Shown one piece after another: positions 36,628-46,015 of a stretch of 64,000 nucleotides of DNA. Source of the DNA: Winogradskyella psychrotolerans RS-3 (GTDB lineage: Bacteria > Bacteroidota > Bacteroidia > Flavobacteriales > Flavobacteriaceae); NCBI RefSeq assembly GCF_000427335.1, contig NZ_ATMR01000199.1, positions 62,001-126,000 on the forward strand, written 5' to 3'. Within the stretch, counting starts at the first letter, position 1; each line of letters begins with the position of its first letter. A program made the position numbers and the translations under genes. The notes under the pieces are model-generated. The model was not told where the DNA came from, ran no database searches, and was given only the letters and a program-made list of their open reading frames with translations.

Positions 36628-38517
36628 TTAGTCTTTGGTTTTTTCTAAAGCTTTTTTAATATGCTCGCTATCCCACTGATTATCAAACTCTACAATACCT
36701 CTTTTAAAATCTTCATTCAAGAATTTTTCTTGTTGTTCTAATTCTTGTCGGGCTTTAAAAATATAGCTGTCGTTTCCAGGTTTCAGTTCTTTAGCTAAAC
36801 GTCTAATTATCTCTTCATCATATTTAATGAAATTATGAACTTGTCTATTTAGGGTATGTTTTCTGAAGCCCATTTTACTTAATACATCTTTTGCTAGCAC
36901 TAAAGAGGTTTCCAGCGACTCGCGATATATGTTTTCCATTCCTAAATTCAATAAATCGTAAGCTTCATATCTATTTTTAACACGAATCATAAGCTCAACA
37001 TGTGGATATTTTTCTTTGACCATTTTAGTCACTTGCTTCGTAACACTAGGATTATCAATTGCACAAATTAGGATTTTGGCTTTGGCTATTCCGGCAGATT
37101 CTAACAAGTCTAAACGAGTGGCATCTCCATAATACACTTCAAACCCCATTTTTCTTAGGAAATCTACACGATTAGAATCTTGATCTAAAATGGTAGCCTC
37201 AACACCATGTGATCTTAAAAAACGTCCAACCGTACTCCCAAAATGCCCAAAACCTACCAAGATTATTTTTTGCGATTTTGCAATATGATCCATCGGTCGT
37301 TGTACAGATTCTTTAGTGCCAATTCTTGGAAGGATCAATCGCTCATTAATAATGCTTATAATCGGCGTGAGTGACATGGTTAGTGCTGTTATTACAAGCA
37401 TCATATCCATTTGTTCTTGATTTAAAATATTCAACCCAAAAGCGAATGATAACAATACAAATGCAAATTCTCCAATTTGTGCCAATCCAAACGTCAGCAA
37501 TAATTTCTGATCTAATTTCAGTTTAAAAACATAACCCGTTCCAAATAGGACAGCTGCTTTTATTACGATAATAGCTAGTAATATTCCACCAATGGTCAAC
37601 GGACTTTTTGCAATAACAATAAAATTAATGGAGGCACCTACAGCCATAAAAAACAAACCTAATAGTAGGTTTTTAAAAGGTTCAAGCGTACTTTCAAGTT
37701 CGTGTTTAAATTCACTATTTGATAATACGACCCCACCTAAAAATGCGCCCAGAGCTGGACTTAAGCCCACATACTCCATCAAAAAAGAAATAGAAAACAC
37801 AATTAAAAGTGCTGCTGCAATTAATAACTCTCGTACTCCTGTTTTGGCTACTTTACGCAACATGGGTACAATTAAGTATTTACCCGCAACAATGATTAAA
37901 ACAACAGATAAAATAATGGCTAAGGTTTGAAAACCCATTGGTAACTTATCTAATAAATTAACATGTTCTTTATGATTATCTGCCGAAGACACAATATCTG
38001 AATGCCCCAACAAAGGCATTATTCCAAGCATCACAATAACAATAAGGTCTTGAAACAATAAAATTGAAAACGATGACGTCCCAAATGTGGTATCCATCAA
38101 CCCTTTTTCCTTAATGGTTTGCATCGCAATTGCTGTAGATGATAGCGCTACAGCCATAGAAATAACCAGTGCTACTTTCCAATCATAACCCAAGGATGTA
38201 AATAAAATATAAGAGAGCAGCATTGTGCCTGCTACTTGTAAGCCACCCATTCCAAGAATGGTTTTTCTCATGTTCCAGAAGTTTTTGGGCTCAATCTCTA
38301 ACCCAATTAAAAACAACATGACGACGACACCAAATTCGGCAAAATGCATAATATCCTCGCCTTCATTCCCTATAAAACCTAAAACATAAGGGCCAATTAA
38401 AACACCGGCTAACAAATAGCCTATTACCGAACTTAACCCTAATCGTTTAGCTATAGATACACATATTATGGCACCTAATAAAAATACGATGGCTTCAAAA
38501 AGTATACTTCCTGTCAT
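36628..38517 (-). CDS. Monovalent cation:proton antiporter-2 (CPA2/Kef) family
   Basis: A 629-residue protein. The first 390 residues are a Na+/H+-exchanger-type membrane domain (GYLLAGVLIGPYVLGFIG; SSTAIAMQTIKEKG; LGAFLGGVVLSNSEFKHELE). A TrkA-N/RCK domain follows at about 415-530 with the Rossmann motif GFGHFGSTVGRFL, then a charged tail. This is the KefB/KefC architecture: glutathione-gated potassium efflux or cation/proton exchange at the inner membrane. The gene directly upstream encodes a KefF-like flavoprotein, the usual ancillary partner. Confidence 0.92.
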   Translation of the reverse strand: MTGSILFEAIVFLLGAIICVSIAKRLGLSSVIGYLLAGVLIGPYVLGFIGNEGEDIMHFAEFGVVVMLFLIGLEIEPKNFWNMRKTILGMGGLQVAGTMLLSYILFTSLGYDWKVALVISMAVALSSTAIAMQTIKEKGLMDTTFGTSSFSILLFQDLIVIVMLGIMPLLGHSDIVSSADNHKEHVNLLDKLPMGFQTLAIILSVVLIIVAGKYLIVPMLRKVAKTGVRELLIAAALLIVFSISFLMEYVGLSPALGAFLGGVVLSNSEFKHELESTLEPFKNLLLGLFFMAVGASINFIVIAKSPLTIGGILLAIIVIKAAVLFGTGYVFKLKLDQKLLLTFGLAQIGEFAFVLLSFAFGLNILNQEQMDMMLVITALTMSLTPIISIINERLILPRIGTKESVQRPMDHIAKSQKIILVGFGHFGSTVGRFLRSHGVEATILDQDSNRVDFLRKMGFEVYYGDATRLDLLESAGIAKAKILICAIDNPSVTKQVTKMVKEKYPHVELMIRVKNRYEAYDLLNLGMENIYRESLETSLVLAKDVLSKMGFRKHTLNRQVHNFIKYDEEIIRRLAKELKPGNDSYIFKARQELEQQEKFLNEDFKRGIVEFDNQWDSEHIKKALEKTKD

Positions 38518-38520
38518 ATA

Positions 38521-39117
38521 TTATTGTGGTTGTAATTGCGGAATATCATTTAAAAAAAAGCATCCATTAAAATCGTTTAGCTCAAGATTTTGTTGAAGTA
38601 AATAGATTAATTTACCATATTGAATCACATGGTTTGCTAATTGGTCATCAGTTAATGTATGTGTTCCCATGACAGCAAATGGCGGTAAATATTTCATACC
38701 ACATAAATTTGCAGTTTGTTCAAATGGTCGCAAAAATTGATTAACCGTAAAACTATTTGTGCCTTCAGAACAATATACTTCTCTTGCTCCGCCTGTTGTA
38801 ATCACATTTAAACATGTTTTAGATTGCAAAGCATTTCCGTTTGGACCATACGCCCAACCAAATTCTAAAACCAGATCAATCCACTGTTTCATTAATGGAG
38901 GACAACTATACCAGTAAAATGGATGATGCCAGATTATGATATCATGTGCTTCTAGTAGTCCTTTTTCTGCTTCCACATCGATATGAAAATCTGGGTAACA
39001 TTCATATAAATCGTGAAAAGTAACGCCTTCAATATCTTTTATATGATTAACGAGTGCCGTATTCACCTTAGATTTTTCATATTTAGGATGGGAAAAAAGG
39101 ACTAATATTTTATTCAT
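38521..39117 (-). CDS. NAD(P)H-dependent oxidoreductase, KefF-like
   Basis: A 198-residue flavodoxin-fold protein with the NQO/KefF signatures HHPFYWYSCPPLMKQWIDLVL and GWAYGPNG and the TTGGA loop. Such proteins are FMN quinone reductases that bind to and activate Kef channels. It lies three bases before the Kef-type antiporter gene, which strongly supports that partnership. Its start overlaps the tail of the degraded SDR remnant by eight bases. Confidence 0.9.
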   Translation of the reverse strand: MNKILVLFSHPKYEKSKVNTALVNHIKDIEGVTFHDLYECYPDFHIDVEAEKGLLEAHDIIIWHHPFYWYSCPPLMKQWIDLVLEFGWAYGPNGNALQSKTCLNVITTGGAREVYCSEGTNSFTVNQFLRPFEQTANLCGMKYLPPFAVMGTHTLTDDQLANHVIQYGKLIYLLQQNLELNDFNGCFFLNDIPQLQPQ

Positions 39118-39352
39118 TTGACAAATTTAACTGAAAAAGAATTGATTGATGAATACCTAATTCTACTATTGAATTTGTGACCCTTAATAATGCACTTATT
39201 TTTTCGGCATCATAAGCATCTTCATGTGCTGATGAAAAATGTCCTTTGTCTTCGCCTTTATCATTATCAAAATAGTTACCAGAATCGCTTTTATAGTCAT
39301 CAGACAATGCTAAATCTACTAAAATGTCAACTCCTTTTTCTGGTGTTTTCCG
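39110..39352 (-). pseudogene. C-terminal remnant of a short-chain dehydrogenase
   Basis: The open stretch from a stop just above 39352 reads RKTPEKGVDILVDLALS, then DDYKSDSGNYFDNDKGEDKG and SSAHEDAYDAEKISALLRVT. This is the C-terminal segment of SDR enzymes (TPEKGA ... LALS ... SGxYF). The Rossmann and catalytic parts are missing and no start codon fits. It abuts, out of frame, the truncated royal-jelly-like gene, so a deletion joined the 5' part of one gene to the 3' part of another. The ending overlaps the start of the KefF-like gene. Confidence 0.7.
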
Positions 39353-39780
39353 TTAACTGCTAAATGTTTACCGTTAATTACTGTTGGCGTATTTTCTGGG
39401 AATGTAAATTTAGGTAAATAATAAATACGCTCTAACTGATTGGTTTTTGTGTTCCAACCCGCTATTTTAGGTGTTACATTATCCGGTTGCGCCATATCTA
39501 ACATCCAAACAATTTCGTTTTTATCGTTTCTAATACCGAAAACATTACTTAGATAATTATTGTCTGTACTTCTTGGAGTATTCCACGCTTTATTAGGAAA
39601 AGGTGTGGTTATTTTTGATTTAGCATCCATAAGCATGACTCTATTTTCTGGTGAGAAAAAAGGATGATGACTGTATACTAAATCACCACTATCTGTAAAT
39701 GTAATATAACCAACTGCTTGCTCTGTAGTTGCAAAAACTTTGGTTTCACCTACTGTGTTTTGTGCTTGTATAGACATCAC
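39319..39780 (-). pseudogene. Truncated major royal jelly protein/yellow-like protein
   Basis: A 153-residue frame whose body resembles the N-terminal third of bacterial yellow/MRJP-family beta-propeller proteins: TEQAVGYITFTDSGDLVYSHHPFF, RNDKNEIVWMLDMAQPD and IAGWNTKTNQLERIYYLP. Full-length members are about 350-400 residues, so roughly 60 percent is missing. The last eight residues (HQKKELTF) are encoded out of frame in the SDR remnant, marking the deletion point near 39350. The N-terminus has a possible signal peptide remnant. It is unlikely to fold as a propeller. Confidence 0.72.
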
Positions 39781-39837
39781 TGTTGTGATTAAAATTAATA
39801 AGAAACTACTATTTTTTATATTAAATGTAATTATAAC

Positions 39838-40026
39838 GTCAGTTCGAGTGAAATTCTTTTTCAGAATTTTGTATCGAGAACTTTTATTTTTGTTAAGCTT
39901 CTCGATACATTTTTATTTTCATTGCATTTCAATAAAAACACTCGAAGTGACATATTATTGAAAATTTAACTTCATCTAGGCTTCTCGATACAAATTTCTC
40001 GTACCTCAAAATTTACTCGAAGTGAC
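39838..40026. repeat. Dispersed palindromic repeats, cluster of three arms
   Basis: GTCAGTTCGAGTG ... GTATCGAGAAC, then CTTCTCGATAC ... CACTCGAAGTGAC, then CTTCTCGATAC ... CTCGAAGTGAC. The first two arms are mirror images, so a long hairpin is possible. The cluster sits between the cupin and the truncated yellow-like gene. Confidence 0.85.
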
Positions 40027-40040
40027 GTTATTTTAAAATT

Positions 40041-40514
40041 TTAATTACTCTTTTTTAAATACTCTGGTAATTCTTTAGATAACCAATCTTCACGTACAGG
40101 AACATGTACATCTAAATCTACCGTTTTTTCTAAAGCCCAAAACTCATGTGGTACATTTTTAGGAAACACAATGACTTCTCCTGCTCCAACTTCTACAAAA
40201 GTTTCTTTACCATCAATAATGGTTTTAATTTTCACTTTTCCAGACATGATGTAAGTAATCTGTTCGTTTGGATGCTGGTGCCAAGGAATATGAGCTCCTT
40301 TTTCTAAATTAAAAATGGTCATTTGTCCTTTTTCGCCATGAAACCATTTACGTTTGATCCCTTCTCCAATAGTTTCTGATTCCATGTCGTCAAAATTGAA
40401 ATGCTGCACTTTTGAAGTGGCTATAGAATCTTTAGTTGTTACTTGCGCATTTACAGTATTGCTTACAAACATTGTTGTTACAGTTAATACAGCTATAATT
40501 GATTTGAAATTCAT
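40041..40514 (-). CDS. Cupin domain-containing exported protein
   Basis: A 157-residue protein with a signal peptide (MNFKSIIAVLTVTTMFVSNTVNA) and one cupin barrel. The metal-ligand motif is clear: HIPWHQHPNEQITYIMSGKVKI, and the second motif is PKNVPHEFWALE. It probably binds a divalent metal in the periplasm; substrate unknown. It is bracketed on both sides by the dispersed palindromic repeats and belongs to a minus-strand run with stress oxidoreductases. Confidence 0.88.
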   Translation of the reverse strand: MNFKSIIAVLTVTTMFVSNTVNAQVTTKDSIATSKVQHFNFDDMESETIGEGIKRKWFHGEKGQMTIFNLEKGAHIPWHQHPNEQITYIMSGKVKIKTIIDGKETFVEVGAGEVIVFPKNVPHEFWALEKTVDLDVHVPVREDWLSKELPEYLKKSN

Positions 40515-40534
40515 TTTTTATATATGTTTTTTTT

Positions 40535-40640
40535 GTCAGTTCGAGTGAAATTCTCTTTTAGAATTTAGTATAGAGAACTATTAGAGTTAATAAACTTCTC
40601 TATACTAATTTCTCGTGCCTTGAAATTCACTCGAAGTGAC
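40535..40640. repeat. Dispersed palindromic repeat pair
   Basis: GTCAGTTCGAGTGAAATTC ... GTATAGAGAAC followed by CTTCTCTATAC ... CACTCGAAGTGAC. The two arms are inverted, with matched changes (TATAGAG with CTCTATA) compared with the 39.8-kb cluster. Confidence 0.85.
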
Positions 40641-40671
40641 GGTGTAATTAAAATTTTAGTACGCTATTAAA

Positions 40672-41679
40672 TTAAAATCCTTCTAATACAATTTTACCTT
40701 TTGCTTTTCCTGTTTCTAAGAATGCATGTGCTTTACGAAGGTTTTCTGCATTGATAATTCCGAAATTCTCCCCTAAAGTGGTTTTAATCGTTCCGTTGTC
40801 AATTAAACTAGAAACTTCGTTTAAAATATTGTGCTGCTCTATCATATCTTCCGTTTGAAACATAGATCTTGTAAACATAAACTCAATATGCGTAGATACT
40901 GCTTTTGCTTTAAATGGCATCACATTAAACGCTTTTGGATCGTCAATAAAACCAAATTTTCCTTGTGGTTTTATTACTTTAACAATCTCATCGGCATGTT
41001 GTTCAGTCGCATTTAAACTCACAATATAATCTGGTGCAGGAAGCTTGTACTTCTCAAACTCTTCACTTAATTTATTTCTGTGGTTAATTACCGAGTCTGC
41101 ACCCAATTCTTTTAACCATGCCGTAGTTTCTTCGCGAGAAGCCGTACCAATAATATTTAGTTTAGTTAGCTTTTTAGCTAATTGTACTAATATAGACCCC
41201 ACACCTCCTGCAGCTCCAATTACTAAAATTGATTTGCTAGCATCGTCTTTTGCTACTTGCAATCTATCAAACAATAGTTCGTAAGCTGTAAGCGATGTTA
41301 ATGGTAGTGCTGCAGCTTCAGGAAAAGATAAACTTGATGGTTTTTTACCAACAATACGCTCGTCCACTATTTGATACTGCGCGTAACTTCCTTGACGTGT
41401 AAAATCTCCAGCATACCAAACCTTGTTACCAACTTTAAATAAAGACACATCCTCTCCAACTTCCTTTATAATTCCTGTAGCATCCCATCCAATAACTTTC
41501 CAATCGTCTCCTTCTACAGGCATACCTGCGCGGACTTTATAATCTGCTGGGTTTACAGAAATAGCTTTAATTTCTACTAAAATATCTCTGCCACTAGCGA
41601 TTGGCATTTGTACCTCAATATCTTGTAAAGACTTTATATCTTCGATTGGAAGATTCTCTTTATATCCTATTGCTTTCAT
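40672..41679 (-). CDS. Zinc-type alcohol dehydrogenase-like protein, quinone oxidoreductase group
   Basis: A 335-residue medium-chain dehydrogenase/reductase. The GroES-like half has NPADYKVRAGMP and VIGWDATGIIKEVGEDV; the Rossmann half has VIGAAGGVGSILVQLAKKL. The zinc-binding Cys/His set of true alcohol dehydrogenases is absent, which fits NADPH:quinone reductases of the zeta-crystallin/ZADH group. It lies 24 bases downstream of the nitroreductase stop and is probably co-transcribed with it as part of an electrophile-stress unit. Confidence 0.9.
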   Translation of the reverse strand: MKAIGYKENLPIEDIKSLQDIEVQMPIASGRDILVEIKAISVNPADYKVRAGMPVEGDDWKVIGWDATGIIKEVGEDVSLFKVGNKVWYAGDFTRQGSYAQYQIVDERIVGKKPSSLSFPEAAALPLTSLTAYELLFDRLQVAKDDASKSILVIGAAGGVGSILVQLAKKLTKLNIIGTASREETTAWLKELGADSVINHRNKLSEEFEKYKLPAPDYIVSLNATEQHADEIVKVIKPQGKFGFIDDPKAFNVMPFKAKAVSTHIEFMFTRSMFQTEDMIEQHNILNEVSSLIDNGTIKTTLGENFGIINAENLRKAHAFLETGKAKGKIVLEGF

Positions 41680-41702
41680 GTTAGCTTCGTATTTGTAATA
41701 AA

Positions 41703-42362
41703 TTATATTACTGTGAAAATTTCACTTTCTGCTAATCTAGATTTTGGTGTTTTTTCAGTCGAATTAAAATCAGATTCAGCTCTATATCCTAAAGATACAG
41801 CGACTAAAGAAGTATATCCTTTTTCTCTTAATCCGAATTCTTCATCTAATGCTTTTACATCAATCCCTTCCATTGGTGTAGCATCAATACCTAAACTTGC
41901 AACACCTAATAAGAAACTACCAATGTTAAGATACACTTGTTTTTCCATCCAATGTTGAAGATCTTTTAAATCGTATTTATGAATCCCTGCAAATGCCTTG
42001 ACAGCTCCTAAAAATCCGTTTTTAATATCTTCATTTGGAAATCTTCCATCTTTATCTTCAGTATCTGCAATGTGCTTGTAGTAGTCTTCATCTGCATCAA
42101 TTTTTGAACAAAATAATACAACAGCTGAAGCATTAGTTACTTTTGATTCGTTAAAACTAAAAAAGCCTTGTGTTCCTTTAGCAATACGTGCTTTTCCTTC
42201 TTTAGTTTCAGCTACTATAAAATGCCAAGGTTGCAGGTTTACACTTGAAGGACTCATTCTTAATAAAGTTTTGACTGCAGCCATATCTGCATCAGATATT
42301 TTCTTGGTGGTGTCATATTCCTTTGTTGTGTATCTCCAATCTAAAGTTTCTTGTAAATTCAT
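41703..42362 (-). CDS. Nitroreductase family protein, NfsB-like
   Basis: A 219-residue FMN oxidoreductase. The N-terminal WRYTTKEYD and MSPSSVNLQPWHFIVAETKEGKARI bind FMN, and GVASLGIDATPMEGID and GYTSLVAVSLGYRAESD are typical NfsB/dihydropteridine-reductase-like segments. It reduces nitro compounds or quinones with NAD(P)H in the cytoplasm. The ATG at 42362 begins the conserved domain; the longer frame from 42440 adds only a hydrophobic, non-conserved stretch. Confidence 0.9.
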   Translation of the reverse strand: MNLQETLDWRYTTKEYDTTKKISDADMAAVKTLLRMSPSSVNLQPWHFIVAETKEGKARIAKGTQGFFSFNESKVTNASAVVLFCSKIDADEDYYKHIADTEDKDGRFPNEDIKNGFLGAVKAFAGIHKYDLKDLQHWMEKQVYLNIGSFLLGVASLGIDATPMEGIDVKALDEEFGLREKGYTSLVAVSLGYRAESDFNSTEKTPKSRLAESEIFTVI

Positions 42363-42582
42363 TTTTATATGTTTTTTTATAAGGTTAATTCTAATTATGC
42401 AACAAATATAAATACACAACACAAGTAAAACGATGTACAAAAAAAGGGAATACAGGTATAAATAAAGGTAAATAAGAGATTGATTCTTAAAATATTCATA
42501 AAACTAGCGAAAAATGATGCTTTTTAGCTCTTAAACATACATTAAGTAAATGCGAAACCTTTATTAATACTATATTTATAAT

Positions 42583-43212
42583 TTAGTCTATCCACCTGAA
42601 TGTTAAATTTATTCTAGGTAGAATCTGTTTTTTGGTTTTAGGAATTTTATGTTTCCAATTATCTTGTGTAGCACCTTGCATTAGCAATAAGCTGCCATGT
42701 ACCAGCGGAATATCGACACGTTTTAAATCTTTACGCGTTGTATGTTTTAACTGAAAAGGTCTTGTGGCACCAAAAGTTACCGAAGCAATAACTGTGTTTT
42801 TTCGTTGTGCACCTTGATAATCTTGATGCCAATCAACACTGTCTTTACCATCTCTATAGTAATTAAGTAAACAACGTGTAAATTTCACCTCTACCTCCTG
42901 CTCTATTCGACTTTTGATAAAAAGTAAATCATCATTCCATAAGTGTATGTTACTTTTTGTGTTGGTGTATTGTATAGACTTACTTGTATCTCCATACCAA
43001 GCCGTTAATCTGGGATAGTCAATCGCTTTACCGTGAATGGTAATTTGTTCTTGTTGCCAAGGTGTGTTTTTAAGCAGGCTAGTGTATAGTTTATTGCTTT
43101 CTTCAATACTGAAAAAGTTTTCAAATAAAGTTACATCAGCGCCTGGTAAATCAAATGTGGTTTTAAGAACTTCATCTGTAGAAAATAAGTCATTTTGATT
43201 GAATACATCCAT
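42583..43212 (-). CDS. alkB: Alpha-ketoglutarate-dependent dioxygenase AlkB
   Basis: A 209-residue Fe(II)/2-oxoglutarate dioxygenase of the AlkB/ABH2 type. The iron ligands are in WHQDYQ (HxD) and the distal His of NWKHKIPK; the 2-oxoglutarate-binding Arg residues are in PRINLTFR at the C-terminus. It directly reverses alkylation damage (1-methyladenine, 3-methylcytosine) in DNA. It is a single gene with A+T-rich spacers on both sides. Confidence 0.93.
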   Translation of the reverse strand: MDVFNQNDLFSTDEVLKTTFDLPGADVTLFENFFSIEESNKLYTSLLKNTPWQQEQITIHGKAIDYPRLTAWYGDTSKSIQYTNTKSNIHLWNDDLLFIKSRIEQEVEVKFTRCLLNYYRDGKDSVDWHQDYQGAQRKNTVIASVTFGATRPFQLKHTTRKDLKRVDIPLVHGSLLLMQGATQDNWKHKIPKTKKQILPRINLTFRWID

Positions 43213-43282
43213 TGTTATTATGCTCCAAATAATTTATATGTTAATCGCGAAAAAGTAAAAAAACTAACAGAAAAATAATGTA

Positions 43283-44782
43283 TTATTTGCTTTCTTCAAT
43301 CTTCTTTTTCCTGAGGTCTTTTATAAAATAACCTAACATAATGATAATGAAAAAAGAAAACGGCAAGGAAGTAATAATTAGTAAACGCTGAACCGCTTCT
43401 AAAACATTGATGTTAGCTTTAGAATTTCCTAGAAGGATTAAAGCGATTGTTGCCAATAAAATGAAAACAGACCAAATAACACGATGCGTTTTACTGGGAT
43501 TTTTAGAACCTTTATCTGTAAACATACTTAATACAAATACGGCAGAATCTACAGACGTTATTAAAAAGCTTATAAGCAAAAAGATGGATGTTATATTTAA
43601 AACCGTAGCATAAGGATAGTGCTCAAAGAACACAAATATAGAAGCGAATACATTACTAAATTCGTTGTTGTAAACTCCCTATTCTCCTATTAAATGGAAT
43701 GCAGAGGTGCCAAAAACAGAGAACCAGAAAAAAGTACCTAAAGATGGAATGATTAAAACACCTAATAGCAATTGTCTTATGGTGCGCCCTTTAGATATGC
43801 GTGCAATAAATATGCCTGTAAAAGGCGCCCAAGCTAACCAAAATGCCCAATAATAGAAGGTCCAGTCGGTTAAAAATTCTAGACCAGGATTATAAGTTCC
43901 CATGGCTAAACTCATGGGGGCAAAATCTATAATATAATACATGGTGGCTTTAGCAAATGAAACCAAAATAGAGCCCATGTCGCTTGTTGTAAACACAAAT
44001 ATTAAAATAGCAAAAGTGACAATGATATTTAGCTTTGAAAATATTTTAATCCCTTTATTTACACCTTGCCAAGCAGAATAACATGCTACGGTAGAAATAA
44101 AAGCACAAAGACCTATGGTTGTTGCAATTCCAAAATTATAATCTGAAATATGATTGAGACCTCCATTAATTTGAGTTGTTCCAAGGCCAATTGCTGCAAT
44201 TAGTCCGAAAACAGTGGTTATAATCGTAGTAACATCTACTCCTTGTTTTAAAATTTTACTTTTTATATGATCGTCAATAGTAGCACTAATTCTGACTTTC
44301 TTTTTTTTAACATGCAGTGCATAGCCAACAACCATTGCAAAAAGACCATAAAATGCCCAAGCTGTTAATCCCCATTGATAAAAGGTAAACTCTAATGCTA
44401 AAATATTTGGTGATAATTCAGATGCATAAGGTGGATTTTGTTGCATAAAAACAGGTTCTTGTACTGCTCTTAATAAAATGCCAGATCCCATGCCCGCGCT
44501 ATATAACATGGCTGTCCAAGACCAAAGTGAATATTTTGGTTTTGAGGATGGTTTCCCAAGTTTTATATTTCCGTATTTAGAAAAAGCGATTAAGATTAAT
44601 GCCAATACACAACCAAACCCTAAGTATAAATAGAAATAGCCAAAATAATTCCTAACCCATAACGAGGCATCTTCTATAGCGTTGTAACTCGCCTCTGTAG
44701 CAAAGAACACCAATAAAGTACAACTAAAAATGACACTTACAGAAATAGATAAAATGGAATGTTTCTGAATGTATTTTAACAT
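43283..44782 (-). pseudogene. BCCT family betaine/choline transporter interrupted by an in-frame amber codon
   Basis: A 500-codon locus reading as one BCCT transporter except for a TAG at 43679-43681 (codon 368). The first part has the family features LYSAGMGSGILLRAVQEPVF and YWAFWLAWAPFTGIFIARISKGRTIRQLLLG; the part after the stop continues in the same frame with SVDSAVFVLSMFTDKGSKNP and HRVIWSVFILLATIALILLG, the last membrane helices. No indel is needed, only the single nonsense codon. BCCT proteins take up glycine betaine or choline with sodium for osmoprotection; without the last helices the product would not work unless the stop is read through or is a sequence error. Confidence 0.85.
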
Positions 44783-44974
44783 TAAGGGTGTTTTTCTTTA
44801 GACAAAAATAGGAATTAGAATTTAAATCCTAAGCCCTAACAATATTGAAGTATAGACTCTATTTTTATATTTAGTTTATTATTTCTGTCATTTCATTTAA
44901 AATAAACTCCTCCACGTGTATTAATGTAAGATGAATGGATAATGATGTACATTTAAAGGTTTTGAATGCGGTTT

Positions 44975-45007
44975 TTTGGATTCACATTTCTTTTTTATCT
45001 AGATTTG
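44975..45007 (+). promoter_or_regulatory. Flavobacterial promoter
   Basis: TTTG at 44975-44978 and TAGATTTG at 45000-45007, 21 bases apart, match the -33 TTG / -7 TAnnTTTG consensus. The ATG of the AraC-type gene follows 28 bases later. Confidence 0.65.
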
Positions 45008-45035
45008 CTTCAAATTACCTTTAATACATCCCATA

Positions 45036-45917
45036 ATGCAAGTAATAGAAGCTTATAAACCTTTTGAAATACAAGAAATAGAATTAACAGAATGGAAACA
45101 ACGGCCTGTAAAAAATAATTTTTTTGAATTGGTTTTAATTAAAGATGGAGAAGGTACACAATGTATTAACTATAATGATGTTAGTTACAATAAAGGCAGT
45201 ATCTTTTTATTACCCCCATTAAAATGCCATTCATTCAATATAGAAAAACCAACCAAATTTGTGTTTCTAAAGTTTACGGATTCATTTTTTAAGAATGTAA
45301 ATAGAATCAATATAGATAGAAATGAATGGTTTAAAGAGGCATCTTATATATTATCTAACTACAATCAATTGCCTGGTGATATTATTAAAAATGATATCGA
45401 TAGAATTCATTTATCAAGTTTAATAGATATGATTTTACAAGAATCTAGAAGTTATGGGGAATCTTCAATTAATCTTGTTACAAGTCTTATGACTTGTGTT
45501 TTAGAAATACTTATCCGAAATATCAAAAAGAGCCGTTATTTTGAAATACCAAATAAAAGTGATGAGAGAATTACCAAAATGCTCACTTATATTAATGAAA
45601 ACATAGATAAACCAGAATTACTAAAAGTTGAAAATTTAGCAGACGTCTTTATGATGTCTTCCACCTACGTCAGTGAATATTTTAAAAAGCAAGTCCACAT
45701 GTCGTTACGAGAATACATTATTAAAGCCAAGTTGAAATTAGTGGAAATCCGTTTGTTAAATTCTGATTTTACATTAACTCAAATCGCTGATGAACTCGGG
45801 TTTACCGATGTTAGTCACTTATCTAAAACTTTTAAGCGCTACGCAGAAACTTCTATCCGCGAGTTTAAAAACAACGGAGAATATATGTTGCTAAAAAAGA
45901 GGATCTTGCGCACCTAG
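45036..45917 (+). CDS. AraC family transcriptional regulator
   Basis: A 293-residue regulator. The N-terminal half is a cupin-type sensor (FELVLIKDGEGTQCINYNDVSYNKGSIFLLPP). The C-terminal 100 residues hold the two helix-turn-helix units: VENLADVFMMSSTYVSEYFKK and LTQIADELGFTDVSHLSKTFKRY, the AraC signature. It is divergent from the BCCT transporter gene, with 253 bases between them, so it may control that transporter; this is inference from position only. Confidence 0.92.
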   Translation: MQVIEAYKPFEIQEIELTEWKQRPVKNNFFELVLIKDGEGTQCINYNDVSYNKGSIFLLPPLKCHSFNIEKPTKFVFLKFTDSFFKNVNRINIDRNEWFKEASYILSNYNQLPGDIIKNDIDRIHLSSLIDMILQESRSYGESSINLVTSLMTCVLEILIRNIKKSRYFEIPNKSDERITKMLTYINENIDKPELLKVENLADVFMMSSTYVSEYFKKQVHMSLREYIIKAKLKLVEIRLLNSDFTLTQIADELGFTDVSHLSKTFKRYAETSIREFKNNGEYMLLKKRILRT

Positions 45918-46015
45918 TATTCGTGCTTAAAAGTTAGAAAATAATAAATTCCATTCTATTAGATAAACTAACAAAATGGAATTTACAAAAGTGATGTTTA
46001 AGAATACTGGCGTAA

